From Raffaelea ambrosiae (Eukaryota > Ascomycota > Sordariomycetes > Ophiostomatales > Ophiostomataceae), in NCBI GenBank assembly GCA_002778195.1, contig PCDI01000004.1, positions 1,000,733 through 1,064,732 on the forward strand: a stretch of 64,000 nt of DNA. The letters run 5' to 3'. The notes under the pieces are model-generated. The model was not told the origin of the DNA. It ran no database searches and saw nothing but the letters and a program-made list of their open reading frames with translations. Shown here one piece after another: positions 12,104 through 22,801 of this stretch (position 1 is the first letter of the stretch; each line of letters opens with the position of its first letter). The position numbers were made by a program, and so were the translations under genes.

Positions 12104-13770
12104 TGTGCGTGCGAGTCTGTCTGCACGAGTTTGGCGGTGGCTGACGGCAGGCAGTGGGCGGCAACCAGACGGGTGGACGGAGGAATATGCCGTGGAACCC
12201 AGAACGGACGGCTCGGGCAATCAGAGGGCGGAGAAGGGGTGTGGCCTGGGGGATGTTTGTCTTATTATGTGCTTTTTGGGCGGTTCCTTGGTTTGGGGCA
12301 GCCTCGATCGGCGTTGGCCGACGAGAAGCGATGCAGATTTCACGGCCACCGTGACCGATGGGCGAGTTGAGCGGCGGGGCCGGCAATGCTGGCGATGGCG
12401 GCTGGCATGCTCTTCTGGCCTGGCAGTGGAGGTTGCCGAGGGGGGCGTGCAGTTGCGTTGCGTTTGGTAACTGTGGAAGGTGAGAGCGATGTGTGCCGTC
12501 TTTGTTGAGATTTTGACTGGCCGTTCTCTTGATGTTTCGCTTATCTGCGCGGGTGCCTAAGTGCGTGTGTGTGTGTGTGACTGTAGGAGCAGTAAGTAAG
12601 CCAGCCCGTTACACCTTTGCAAGTCTCCTGGCAGGGATTTGCTGTCGCTAATGCAGTCGCTCTGCTCCCTGGCCCGCGCGCTGGCTGGTGATCTGGTGAT
12701 CTCCAGGATGAGGGTCGTGGAGTTTGTTTGGGTATCGCACGCCGAGAAAAAATAGGGTCCGGTCCCAGAGAGCAGGGAAAAAGCCACACGGTGATTGGGT
12801 TGACGTCAGGCTTTGGCTGATAACACTGGAGGAATGGGGGGAGGAGGGGCCCAGTCCTGGAGATAGCAGCAGCCAGGCAAGTGGTAAAACGGAGGCGAAA
12901 CGCAGCTGCAGATGCGAGCTAGCCAACGGCAGACAATGCGTATGTGGTTAATGCTCGCAGTGGACTGGGTCGCTCCTGCCCCAACAAACTGCTGCTGCTG
13001 CAACGTGCCTACCCTTTTGCTTTCGTCTACTTCCAGTTTCTGTTGCTCCTTGGCCCTTTGCTGCTGTTCTGGTACGGCGTACTTAGTGCTCGCCCCTCAT
13101 ACATAGCGCGCACGTAGTTCCATGTAGGATATTGCTTCTTCGCCTGGGTTCTTCCTCCTTTGTTTGCCGCTTGCCGCTGGTGTCCTTTTTCAGGTCATGC
13201 TTCACCCAAGTACACGGCCTTATTTGCTTTTCCCGTCGCTCCTTCCCTCCTCCTATGCTCGATTCGGGCAAAGTCGCACCGGGAATGAGGGGCGTTCCTG
13301 CCTCTTTCTGCACTCTGCATGGACCGGGATGGTCGACCACGGGTCCCAGCTGCAAATCTCAACAGCGTATCTGACTATGAATGAACCGCCGTGTGCCGCG
13401 TGCCTCAGCTGTGCATTCGCACGCTTTGCACTGTATCTTTATTTAATCGTCGTGTGCTGTGAGATGTCGTGCCTTTGGCCGGGCCTGGACGTGGGTGTAG
13501 TGGGGGAGGAGCCAGCCGGGGTGAGGAGCAGCACTCCGCCGGTCGCACCTTCCTCCCGACACCAGCCTGCAAACGGGCTGGAACCGGGTCCAAAAGAAAC
13601 AATACATTAATATACGTTGTACCTACGTAGTATCTTCCAATGCTGTATGATCAATCGAGAAGGCGCAAAGAAGAAAGGATCGCCATCATTCATTAAAAAG
13701 GTGACGGGCCCTCGCGACCAAACGCACTCGCTCTTCAGCAATGGACACGGCCGCCGTCTCTCGCCCATCG

Positions 13771-13793
13771 CCCGTCACCCGTCACCCGTCACC
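13771..13793. repeat. Short tandem repeat, CCCGTCA x3
   Basis: Three perfect 7-bp units followed by a partial fourth, in intergenic DNA. Confidence 0.85.
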
Positions 13794-14113
13794 GGCCCTT
13801 GCAACCCCCCCTTCGGTTAGATAAGGCTTGAAGGGAAAGCAACCCCCGCCTGCCAATGTCGGACCCAGAGTGCGCTTCGGCTTGTTACTGCTTTCTACAT
13901 CTGCCAGTTTTACGAGCCGTGCCTGCCATTGGCCTCTGTATTGCTTTTTCCAGCCCTCTGCAGCCTCTGCAGCCTCCTGCAGCCCCAACACTACCCCGAA
14001 CGAGCTCTGCCTGAGACACAAGAGCATAAGTGCATATACCACAGCACAAAAGAGGCAGACGCACACGCGCGCGCGCTGGCCCGCTCTCTCGCTCTCTCGC
14101 TCACTTTCTCACG

Positions 14114-14132
14114 CAGACACACACATACGAGT

Positions 14133-14165
<33 letters not shown>

Positions 14166-14222
14166 TACATACCCGTACACTGACACACACACACACACAC
14201 TCTCTCTCTCTCTCTCTCTCTT
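14114..14222. repeat. Compound (CA)n / (TC)n microsatellite
   Basis: CA runs at about 14133-14156 and 14183-14200 separated by a short unique stretch and followed by a TC run to 14222. Intergenic. Confidence 0.9.
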
Positions 14223-15131
14223 GCACCCGCTGCAGCATAATTCGGCAGCAGCCCGTTTCGCTTGCCTGCTGCGGGATTCGTCGGAATCGCTGGTCGTCCT
14301 GCGGACTGCTTCCTTCACACGCCCCTTATTTTTCGGCACTCCCCTTTCCAGTAGGTCCAGTCGGCCATGAAGTCCACGCAGCCCAGACAGCCTCTCTGCC
14401 ACAAAACCTCCGAGCCTGCAAATGGTTTTATTTAAATTCCCGCCATAGCCGGCGGCGGTTGGACAGGGGCTGCCACTGGATGACAAGGCCGACAAGACGG
14501 GGTAAGGCCAGAAGCAAGTACGAGTTAAAAAAAAAAAAGAGGAGAGAGGCTGAAAGCTGAAGACGGAAAGACGGCTGTCCCATCTTGTTGTGGCAATTTC
14601 TTTAGCAAGATGGGGCTCTTGCGTGCAGGCACCCGCAGACGCAAGAGATCACCAACAAAAGTACGCGGCACGAAAGAGGAAAGCCGGGCGCTCCATGTAA
14701 TACACGTATGTTGTACATTCTTCCGCTGTTTCAGTTCTCCTGCAGCCCTCTCGTCACCTTCCCTGGTCCGGTTGTTGATCGGGTGAAGGGACGTGCCCGT
14801 GTCGAGGGATCGCGCCAGGCGAAGAGACAAAAGGGGAAACAAGGGGGAGCACGACCGGGGAAAATTCCCGTGTTTGTCGATGTGTGAACGTCCGAGGTTG
14901 GGCCACTCTACTTCGTGATTCCTTCTTGTTTGTCATGGGTGGTCATGTTTTGTCACGGCCTACATGGTGGGCATGGTGTGGACATGGTGGACGTGTGATG
15001 GTCATGGTGGTCAGGACAACTGACGTCAGGGTATCTATTCCATCGTCCTATGAGATCTGTGGAGTTTCTACACCGCTCCTTGGGGGCGCTTTTTTTCTTT
15101 TTCTTTTTTATTTAGAAGACTTTCTTTTTTC

Positions 15132-17816
15132 TCATAAGATGTCGATGTTGAGGATCTTGATATCCTCTGCCGGTCGTTCCTTGTAGGTCGAAACGTTCTC
15201 GATACGGTGAATTACGTCCATCCCCTGATAGGCGCGCCCGAAAATGGTGTGTTTGTTGTCGAGCCATGGCTGTTGAAACAGAAGGAAAAAAAGAAAAAAA
15301 GATTAGTGAGGGCCTGATTAATGAGAAGAAGCGGTAAGGTAGCATCGTGGGCGCCAGAAGGCGACAGTATGCCAATAGCCGGGTATGAGTCCACCAGGCA
15401 CATACGAGGTACCTGGGTACCAGCGGCTTGTGCCCAGCTGCACCACACACAACCACGGAAAAAGAAACAAAAGGAAAAAGAAAGAAAGGGAAAAGGGAAA
15501 AGGAGCAGGGGGGCGAGGGCACAGGAAAAACAAAGGAAATTCGAATAAGAAACCAAACAGAACAAAAATAGGAAACTGGGAATTAGAGAAACAGAGAAAC
15601 AGGAAAGGCCAAAAACAAGACAAAAAGGAAAAAGAAACAAACACAGCAACAAGAAGAAGCAGGGGTCATCGCTGCTGCCAGATCACTGCTGCCAGGTCAC
15701 TGCTGCCAGGTCACGGATGCCAGGGCACTGCTACCAGGAACGTCACGTCACATTGAACTTACCGTCTTCTCCGTTGTGATAAAGAACTGACTGCCGTTCG
15801 TATCGGGACCTGCATTGGCCATGCTGACCGTGTACGGCTTGTCGTGCTTGAGCGAGCTGAACTCGTCTGCAAAGGGCCGGCCCCAGATGCTGTCGCCGCC
15901 CGTGCCATCGCCCAGCGGGTCGCCGCCCTGGATCATGAACTTGCGAATCACCCGGTGGAAGATGGTGTTGTTGTAGTACCCGCGCTTCGCGTGCGTCACA
16001 AAGTTTTCCACCGCCTTGGGCGCCGACCCGGGGAACAGCCGGATGTGGATGTCGCCGTACGTCGTGTGGATCACGGCCCCGTTGCCCGACTGCGCCTCCT
16101 GGGCGGCCTTGCTGTTGGGGCCGCCCTTCTTGCCGCTGCCGGGCCCCGTCGTCGGCCGCTCGTTGAGCACGTCGCGCGCGTTGCCCTTGAGGGGGATGTC
16201 GGTCTGGTTCGTAAACATGTAGAAGCGCTGCTTGCCGACGCCGGTGGCCACCAGGATGGGGTCGCGCGCCTCAGACTCCTGCAGCAGCGGGTTGCTCGAG
16301 GCGGCCATGGCCACCGTGGTCACGCCCTTCTTCTGCGGCTGGCCCTGGTACAGCGCCAGCTGCAGCGGCCGGAACGGCTCGTCCGCGCCGTACAGCTTGA
16401 CCACCTGGTTCGTGTACGTGTTGACCACCTTGACGCCCAGCATCGACCCGTACAGCACAAAGTGGCCCGACTCGTCAAAGATGACGTTGCCGAGCGCGCG
16501 CAGGCCCCCCTTGTCGGGATCCTCATCGTCGATCTGCCGCTCCGCCGCCAGCCGCCGCCCAAACTCGACCGTCTCCAGCTGCTGAAGCGCCGTGCCCGCC
16601 TGCTGCATGTCCTCGGCCGTCCGCAGCGACTCGTCGTACGTCCGCGCCAGCTTGCCCGTGGCAAAGTCAAAGACGCGCACCTTGCGGTCCGGCAGCGAGA
16701 ACGTCGCGAACTGGTGGCCCGACGGCGACAGCGTCAGCGACGTCGGCACCGTCTTGGCCTTTTTGAACTCGAAGAGGCTGGTCGCGCTCTTGAGGCGGAA
16801 CAGCCCCCGGTCCTCCGGCTTCTCGTACGTGCCGCCGGGCCGCCAGTACTCCACCATGCCGCCCGCGTCCGTCGACACCACGCAGTCGTACGCCTCGTTG
16901 TACGCCATCAGGTGCACCACTGCCCGGTGCATCGACGCGATCGTGTGCAGGGGCTTTGCCGCGGCTGTCGTAGAAGAGTGATCCGTCGTTGTCGTCGTCG
17001 TTGCTGCCGCTGTTGCTGTCGACCCCCGCCCGTCGTAGATATGAATGACCGGCCGGGCCGCGTCCGAGACGGCCAGAAGCGGCAGCGAGGCGCCGCGCTT
17101 GTGCACCCAGCAGATGCACTTGGGGTCGAAGCCATCGTTGTCCTCCTCCTTCTCCTCCCCGTCCTCACCCTCCAGCGAGATCATCGACAGCAGGTCAAAC
17201 GTCGGGACGTCAAAGATCTTGATCGTCCGGTCTGTGCGGCCCGCCGTCGCAAAGCTGCGGCCGTCGCGGCTGACCGACACCGACGCGATGGCACCCTGGT
17301 GCGCGCTGAACTGCTTGACAAACTCGATGCCCTCGGCCACCTTTTTCCAAAACTTGACCACGCCGTCCTCGGACGTCGTGATCAGGAAATCCGTCCCGGG
17401 CGTCATGGTCAGAAACGACACCTGTTCCTTGTGCATCAGCGACTTGGAGTAGCGCTTCGACGCCGGCAGCGCCGACACGTAGAGCTTCTGGTGCGGCAGC
17501 ACGCGCCGCTTTTTCTTGGGTGCCGCCACGACCGCGTTCGCCGAGGGCAGCTGGGGCCCCATGTCGGAGTCGTCCGAGTCGGAGTCGTCATCGGAACCGG
17601 AGTCGGCGTTCGCGCCTGTGTGTCGTGTTGGGCCACGTTAGCAAAAACCGACAAGAAACGTCATCAGGGGTCCAGACCAGACCAGGCCAGAATTCCCTTC
17701 TTCTTCTTCTTCTTCTTACCATTGTCTTTTGCAGAGGCGCCCTGCTCGGAAAACTCATCATGGCTTCGCTTGTTCGACTTGGCTTCGTCATCACCTTTTC
17801 GTATTTCGTCAGCCAT
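15132..17816 (-). CDS. cyp15: WD40-repeat cyclophilin, peptidyl-prolyl isomerase (PPWD1/CYP15 type)
   Basis: Three exons (17816-17720, 17615-15763, 15269-15132) give 695 aa. The N terminus is charged (DSGSDDDSDSDDSD) with a KKKRRV nuclear-localisation-like stretch. Residues about 60-430 hold WD40 repeats (SEDGVVKFWK, GRTDRTIKIFDV, PDRKVRVFDF). Residues about 537-692 are a cyclophilin domain with FHRVIRKFMIQGGDP (catalytic arginine R587), NGSQFFIT, and WLDNKHTIFGRAYQGMDV in the last exon. PPWD1-type cyclophilins belong to the spliceosome (family knowledge); the isomerase acts on Xaa-Pro bonds. Intron 1 (GTAAGA...CAG, phase 1) separates the first 32 residues; intron 2 is 493 nt, in phase 0, and carries a tandem repeat. 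A long open frame on the opposite strand (15844-17928) is a shadow of the GC-rich codons. Confidence 0.95.
15673..15742. repeat. 14-bp tandem repeat inside cyclophilin intron 2
   Basis: Five head-to-tail copies of TGCTGCCAGGTCAC at 15673, 15687, 15701, 15715 and 15729, the last two degenerate. The array begins about 20 nt inside the intron from the donor (the donor G is at 15762 on the minus strand). Confidence 0.9.
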
Positions 17817-19070
17817 GGTAAGCTATGCTAAAAGAACAGATCTGGGTCGTTGCTGGATGTTGTTGTCGTTTTGCGATGGCTTGGTCATATTTAGCTTTTT
17901 TTTTTGGTCCTCTCCCTTTCCTGTCTAAGATATATTCCTCCAGCGGAGCGGGTAGAGCTATTTTGGTGGGGCTTAGGCACTCCCTGTCCGCCTAGCCTGA
18001 TCAAGCTCCAGACTCCATGCTAATCTCTAATACATTGCTCTGGCGCGTGATTGGACAGGCCTCACCACTGCTATTTCCTTCCCTGTGAAGACTTAACAAG
18101 GAAAAATGAAGCAGAAGAATAAAAAGGGAACAACCCAGAAAATAAGCCAAAGAAAGTAAGAGAACTCTCACTACGCGTAATATTCATTTGCTTCTCTCGT
18201 ATAGGAGCAAAGTAATGCCCAGTCGGCTTTATGTCTCGTCGGCCATGATGGTCTCTTCAGTGGTTAAGCGCCACATCCGCGAGACTTATGCCTGGAAGAA
18301 GTCTATTACAGCTTCTGCTCTGGGCGAAGCTCGACCGATATTGACTTCGTCGAGGGCGAGAATCTGGGTCCACATTCAGCCCGTAAGGGCGAAGCCTAAG
18401 TCTGAAGTGGCCATGGCGAAGCAACACCGTGACTTTCGACAGTTGGCACTGAGTGGTAGCACTCAGGATATTTATCCTTTCGACCTTGAGGTTTGTCTTC
18501 CACGTAAAAGCTACCTGGGTTTATTTAAACACAGATACCAATTAACTATTCAGTTCATTTCCAAGGTCTAGTTAAGGGGCAGAAATATGAGAATAGGCTG
18601 TCTGTCTTCTGGTTTGGTTTGATCTACTCCTTAATTAGATCACTCCACCCCTGTTGTCATCGCGACGATTTTTATAATTTTTTCACAGATGTAAGCATCA
18701 GCTCCATGTTTTTCTCCTGGTTATCTTCCTCTCGCTTCTGCTTCTCTTGAAAGGATTGAAAATTTTTCGAATGAAAAATGAGGACCCTGAAGACCGAAAG
18801 CTGAAAGGTGTCGTATGAAACACCGTTTCAATCGCGGAACGATTTGAAACACAGAGGGCTGTTCAAAGAGCATATCAAGGACATCGTGCCGAGAAGTTGA
18901 AGTCAAAAGGTTATTGGTTGACTGACGGATTTGAATTAGTGGTAGCTTTGTCGCCAGGGTATAAAAAAGTGACAGGAACGGAACCCCGCCTCGACCGCAC
19001 CCTTTTGTCTCAAGACCTTTCACCGCCTCGCATTACCTCTGCACACAATGCTGTCCGTCACGTCTCCAGC
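17817..19070. other. Divergent intergenic region
   Basis: Shared promoter region of the cyclophilin (minus) and phosphotransferase (plus) genes. Its middle (about 18000-18900) is richer in A+T than its surroundings. A 127-codon frame at 18188-18571 lacks an ATG start and shows no recognised family. A TATA-like element and an ATTGG motif lie near the right end. Confidence 0.5.
18960..18969 (+). promoter_or_regulatory. TATA-like box of the phosphotransferase gene
   Basis: TATAAAAAAG, 102 bp upstream of the ATG at 19071, with an ATTGG (inverted CCAAT) at about 18912. This placement argues that translation starts at 19071 and not at the earlier in-frame ATG at 18897, which would precede the TATA element. 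Confidence 0.5.
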
Positions 19071-20531
19071 ATGCCTCGAAAACTCAGATTTGTGCGTATG
19101 GATAAGGATTCTGTTGCCTGGGAGAGAAATGACAAGGCTACCGACGAATGGCATGAGAAACTGAAAGGAAGGGAATTCTACGTCAGTATCGCAAATCTTA
19201 TTACGAAACACAAGCCCGGCAAAGCTGTGGAGGTTCATAGAGGCATACACGGGTCTTACAACATTATCTATCGCCTTGAGTATGCAGATGGCACTTCGGC
19301 ATGCCTGAGGGCACCGCGGCCCTATGTTAGATTTCCCGAAGAGAAGTTTCGCTACGAAGCGGCTCTGATGCGATACGTCTCGGAAAATACGACCATTCCC
19401 GTACCGAAGGTCTATTACTGGGGGCCAGTCGAGGAAGATCCCTATGATTTGCGGCAAATGCTGGTCATGGATTTCATCGACAAAGGCCAATACTTGGGGG
19501 CCCATCTGATTGATCGTAAACAAGAGGAGGACTGTCGCCTGGACCCTGATATTGACGAGGACACGCTGGAAAGTGTTTATGGCCAGATGGCGAATGTCCT
19601 TTTGCAGCTGTCAACCTTGACGTTCCCCCGGATCGGCTCTTTGGTCCAGGATGCAGCCGGGGGGTACTCCGTATCGGGCAGGCCGCTTACCCAAAACATG
19701 AACGACTTAGTCGAATATACAGCGGTACCCAACAAGCTCCTGCCGTCCACGTCCAAGACCTACACTACCGCGAACGAGTGGTACTCTGACTTGGCCGACA
19801 TGCACATGATACAGCTTGTCTTGCAGCAGAACAACGCCGCGGATGACGAGGAAGATGCACGGGACAAGTATGTTGCTCGTGTATTATTTCGGCGGTTAGC
19901 GTCTACCGGTGAACTTACAGCGGATTTTGACGACGAAGGGATTTCTACCTTCCGAATCTATTCCGAGGACCTGAACCCGTCCAACGCTCTAATCGACGAT
20001 GACCTCAATCTCACTGGCGTGGTCGACTGGGAGTTCGCTTACGTTGCGCCGGCTCAGTTTTCCTTCGACCCACCCTGGTGGCTAATTATGGAGCGTCCGG
20101 AGCGCTGGAGAACCGGATACGACGACTTTATGGAGCATTACAAACCACGCTTCGACACATTCATTCGTGCATTACAAAAAGAAGAAAAGAAGATGGCAGG
20201 TGCTGCCGCTCCTTCTGAGAGGTCGGGCAGCATGCGCGTTCCCCTTTCACAGAAGATGCAGGACAGCTGGGAGAAACGGACATGGATGATCAACTTGGCT
20301 GCTCACAACAGCTATGCATTTGACTTTTTGTATTGGCGGTATTTGGATGCGAAATTCTTTGGGCCGAATGAGCAGGGCGACCATCACGCGCGGCTGCACC
20401 TCCTCACCGACAAGCAGCGCGAGGCTATGGAATCCCTGGTTGAGCTGAAGATGGAGCAGAAAAAGGAAGCGGCGATTGTTCCGTGTGATGACGACGAAGC
20501 CGCAGCTCTCGTGGCCAAGTTTATGGTGTAA
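19071..20531 (+). CDS. APH-fold phosphotransferase family protein
   Basis: Single exon, 486 aa, using the ATG at 19071; an in-frame ATG at 18897 lies upstream of the TATA-like box and the sequence between them does not look coding. It belongs to the aminoglycoside phosphotransferase / choline kinase-like fold family, large in filamentous fungi and mostly of unknown substrate. Visible features are an N-lobe block GSYNIIYRLEYADGTSACLR (glycine loop and strand), the hinge-like MLVMDFIDKGQYLG, the catalytic loop SEDLNPSN with the likely catalytic D300 and metal-binding N305, and VVDWEFAY with D319 as the metal-binding aspartate. The usual histidine before the catalytic loop aspartate is absent (SED in place of HxD), which is common in divergent fungal members. 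The C-terminal helical part ends in a Lys/Glu-rich segment. Substrate unknown. Confidence 0.88.
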   Translation: MPRKLRFVRMDKDSVAWERNDKATDEWHEKLKGREFYVSIANLITKHKPGKAVEVHRGIHGSYNIIYRLEYADGTSACLRAPRPYVRFPEEKFRYEAALMRYVSENTTIPVPKVYYWGPVEEDPYDLRQMLVMDFIDKGQYLGAHLIDRKQEEDCRLDPDIDEDTLESVYGQMANVLLQLSTLTFPRIGSLVQDAAGGYSVSGRPLTQNMNDLVEYTAVPNKLLPSTSKTYTTANEWYSDLADMHMIQLVLQQNNAADDEEDARDKYVARVLFRRLASTGELTADFDDEGISTFRIYSEDLNPSNALIDDDLNLTGVVDWEFAYVAPAQFSFDPPWWLIMERPERWRTGYDDFMEHYKPRFDTFIRALQKEEKKMAGAAAPSERSGSMRVPLSQKMQDSWEKRTWMINLAAHNSYAFDFLYWRYLDAKFFGPNEQGDHHARLHLLTDKQREAMESLVELKMEQKKEAAIVPCDDDEAAALVAKFMV

Positions 20532-21141
20532 AGCAGGGTGCTGGATGCTGGGTGTTTTCGAGAAGAAAAAAAAAGCTTCATTCATTGTCCTGTCTTGTCT
20601 TGTCTTGTTTTTTTTTTGTTCTTTCGTTTTCTCATTTAGAAAATCACAGAGAAGTTGACTTCGATCTTCAAACCAACGATTTCAATATCAAATTGACAGT
20701 CAACTCGGGAGGTAACGTCGATTAACTAGTTAATAGCCTGGCCGGATGTGGGACGATGGCGGTCTTTCGGGCTGCAGAAATCGCCGAGTGGAGCCCCAGC
20801 CGCTGCGGCATAACTGTGCTGGCGCAACCCCCTAAACCTCGGCATGTCCGCCTGCTAAGTCAGGAATCCCTCCGGCTTTCCGGTTGCACATGAAATTCGA
20901 GTCTCGGCCCACATCGACGGGATTCTTTGCCATTCGAATGTCTGAGACACCCCGGGGCAACTGAAATTAATGTATGGAATAGCCGACCAGCGCTTGCATT
21001 GCCGTCGCCATTTTCTAATCAAGTCCTTTCATTGTTGTCACCGTCCTAGGATCAAGTAACCACCATACGCGAAACACCGCCAGTGTCACTGCTTGACACA
21101 ACTTTACTGCATCGTAAAATCCCAACATATGCTTCACCAAG
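20532..21141. other. Intergenic between the phosphotransferase and AIG1-like genes
   Basis: No gene seen. T-rich 3' region, then mixed sequence with no repeat or motif I can support. Confidence 0.45.
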
Positions 21142-21887
21142 ATGGGCTACAAACACTCTCTCCAGCGTCTAGACTCGCCAGCACGCTCACTCTCGTTCAT
21201 CCTCCACCTCGCCGGCATCTGCTCCTGCGTTGCCTGCTTCTTCCACCTCAACCAGGCGTCCCAGCTGCCCGAGGGCTCCATGGGCGGCAACTTCCAGTTC
21301 CTCACCATCCTCGGCCTCTCCCTCAGCCTCGCCACCTACACCGTCGGCTACGCCGCCGACCTCGTCCTCTCGCGCGAGCTCTTTGACCTGCGCAACCGCC
21401 TGGCCGTCTGCGCCGCCCCGCTCGAGGTGCTCATTACGACCCTCTACTGGGGCATCCGCGCCATCGACAAGAAACTCGTGGTGCCGCCCGACGTGAGCAT
21501 CCCGTTGCCGCTGGACCTGGGCCTGCACGCCGCGCCCGCGGCGTTCTTCACCATTGAGTTCCTGCTGTTCAGCCCGCCCTGGACGATCCGGGCGTCGTCG
21601 GCCATGGCGCTGAGTCTGGTGCTGGCGTTTCTGTACTGGGGCTGGGTCGAGTTCTGCTTCAGCTACAATAATTTGTATGTTCACTTCGCTTCTATTTCCT
21701 GTCGTCTAATATCTTCTTACTGACAGTCCCCAGTTACCCCTACCCCCTGTTTGAGCTGCTCAGCACGGCACAGCGTGCCCTGCTCTTCGTGGCGGCCGCT
21801 GGCCTCATGACACTGAGCACCATGGCCATGAAGCAGGTGTACCGTCTGGTCAATGGTGTCGAGGTGGCACCGACCAAGAAGGACTAG
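21142..21887 (+). CDS. FAR-17a/AIG1-like multi-pass membrane protein
   Basis: Exons 21142-21674 and 21734-21887 give 228 aa with about six hydrophobic segments. The family (AIG1 and ADTRP in animals) consists of integral-membrane threonine hydrolases of fatty-acid esters of hydroxy fatty acids. The catalytic pair described for human AIG1, a threonine in a FLT motif and a histidine in a GxH motif, has matching positions here: T55 in FQFLTILG and H129 in LGLHAAP. The C terminus, after the intron, is NNFYPYPLFELL, matching the WVYPFL region of the family, followed by a last membrane helix and a KKD end. The intron is 59 nt (GTATGT...CAG, phase 2). A hydrolase role is inferred from the family; the fungal substrate is unknown. 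Confidence 0.9.
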
Positions 21888-22801
21888 ACGGGCCATCATG
21901 AAACAACAAGTATAGAAAAGGGAGCTAGTACTCTGAAAGGAGAAATGTACTCTGAATAAGAACCCTGACTGGAATTGCATCCCCCCCCCAAAAAAGGCCA
22001 ATTTGGCTACGAGCCTATGAAAAATCTCGATCTAAAAGGAAAACCGGTATACGACGGATATCAAAGGAAACCCGGAAACATTCCGCTGGTAAACACGAGG
22101 AAAGCATCAATGTGCAGGAAAGCATAGTAGGAGAGAACCAAAGGAATCAAAGGAAAATACCATCAGTCGGTGTAGAATTGGAGCACCCAGCACACATTGC
22201 GGAACGTGGAGAATTAATATATCGCCAGCGATAACCAGAGATTGCTACTCAAATCATCCTACCCGCTCAGTACCTGCATTTCAAAAAACGTGGTGGTATG
22301 TTGCGAGTCTGGATTGGCGGGAGCAAACGTCAAAGCACAAGGCGCCAGTAAGATACACAACGAGGTACACGGATTACACTGCCAACGTGGGTGCGCCCTG
22401 CGGTACCTGTGTTTGCTTGACAATGGTGGCTGGCCAATTGGCCACCCCCGCTAATATGGGACCCCCCGAAGGTGGTGTGCTTGCCCAGTTTTAGAGCGGC
22501 GGTCTGCCGAAAGGTATTGAGTCACCTACCTTGTCTCCAACTGATGTTGGAAGGGCGGGCAGAAAAAAAAAAGTCAAGGTTGAACGCCCCAAAAATTCGA
22601 AGGGGCAAACTTCTTCCTCTTTGAACACAAACACAGCAGGCGCAACCGTGTTCTCGATACCCTCCGGAGCTTTAAACTGTCTATATTACCCCCCCCCCCC
22701 CTCTCTTCTCTTTTGTCGAATCCTGTTTCTGCGTGCGTGCATTTGTTCACGGCTCTTCCTCTTTTAAACCTGGACACTGCTCCACTTGTCTTCCTTCCAT
22801 C
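21888..22801. other. Intergenic, promoter of the DAHP synthase gene
   Basis: No gene. It contains a general-control type TGAGTCA at 22518, a run of C near 22690 and a CT-rich leader before the ATG at 22802. Confidence 0.55.
22518..22524 (+). promoter_or_regulatory. CPC1/Gcn4-type recognition element
   Basis: Perfect TGAGTCA, 278 bp upstream of the DAHP synthase start codon. This is the AP-1-like core bound by Gcn4/CPC1, the regulator of cross-pathway amino-acid control, and DAHP synthase genes are classic targets in fungi. Binding is inferred. Confidence 0.6.

Larger units (their letters stand above)
11963..15131. other. Intergenic, 3.2 kb, microsatellite-rich
   Basis: No supported gene. 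Just upstream of the zinc-cluster gene start is a CA run joined to a run of 20 G. Further right are a TG run near 12565, a CCCGTCA triplicate at 13771-13793 and a long CA/TC microsatellite at 14114-14222. Open frames here are built from these repeats. Confidence 0.5.

Noticed and set aside
15844..17928. 694-codon open frame on the plus strand opposite the WD40-cyclophilin
   Set aside because: Arg/His/Val-rich shadow frame of GC-biased codons; the minus-strand frame has clear WD40 and cyclophilin motifs.
18897..19070. N-terminal extension of the phosphotransferase from the earlier ATG
   Set aside because: A TATA-like box lies inside this stretch and its translation does not look like the family.
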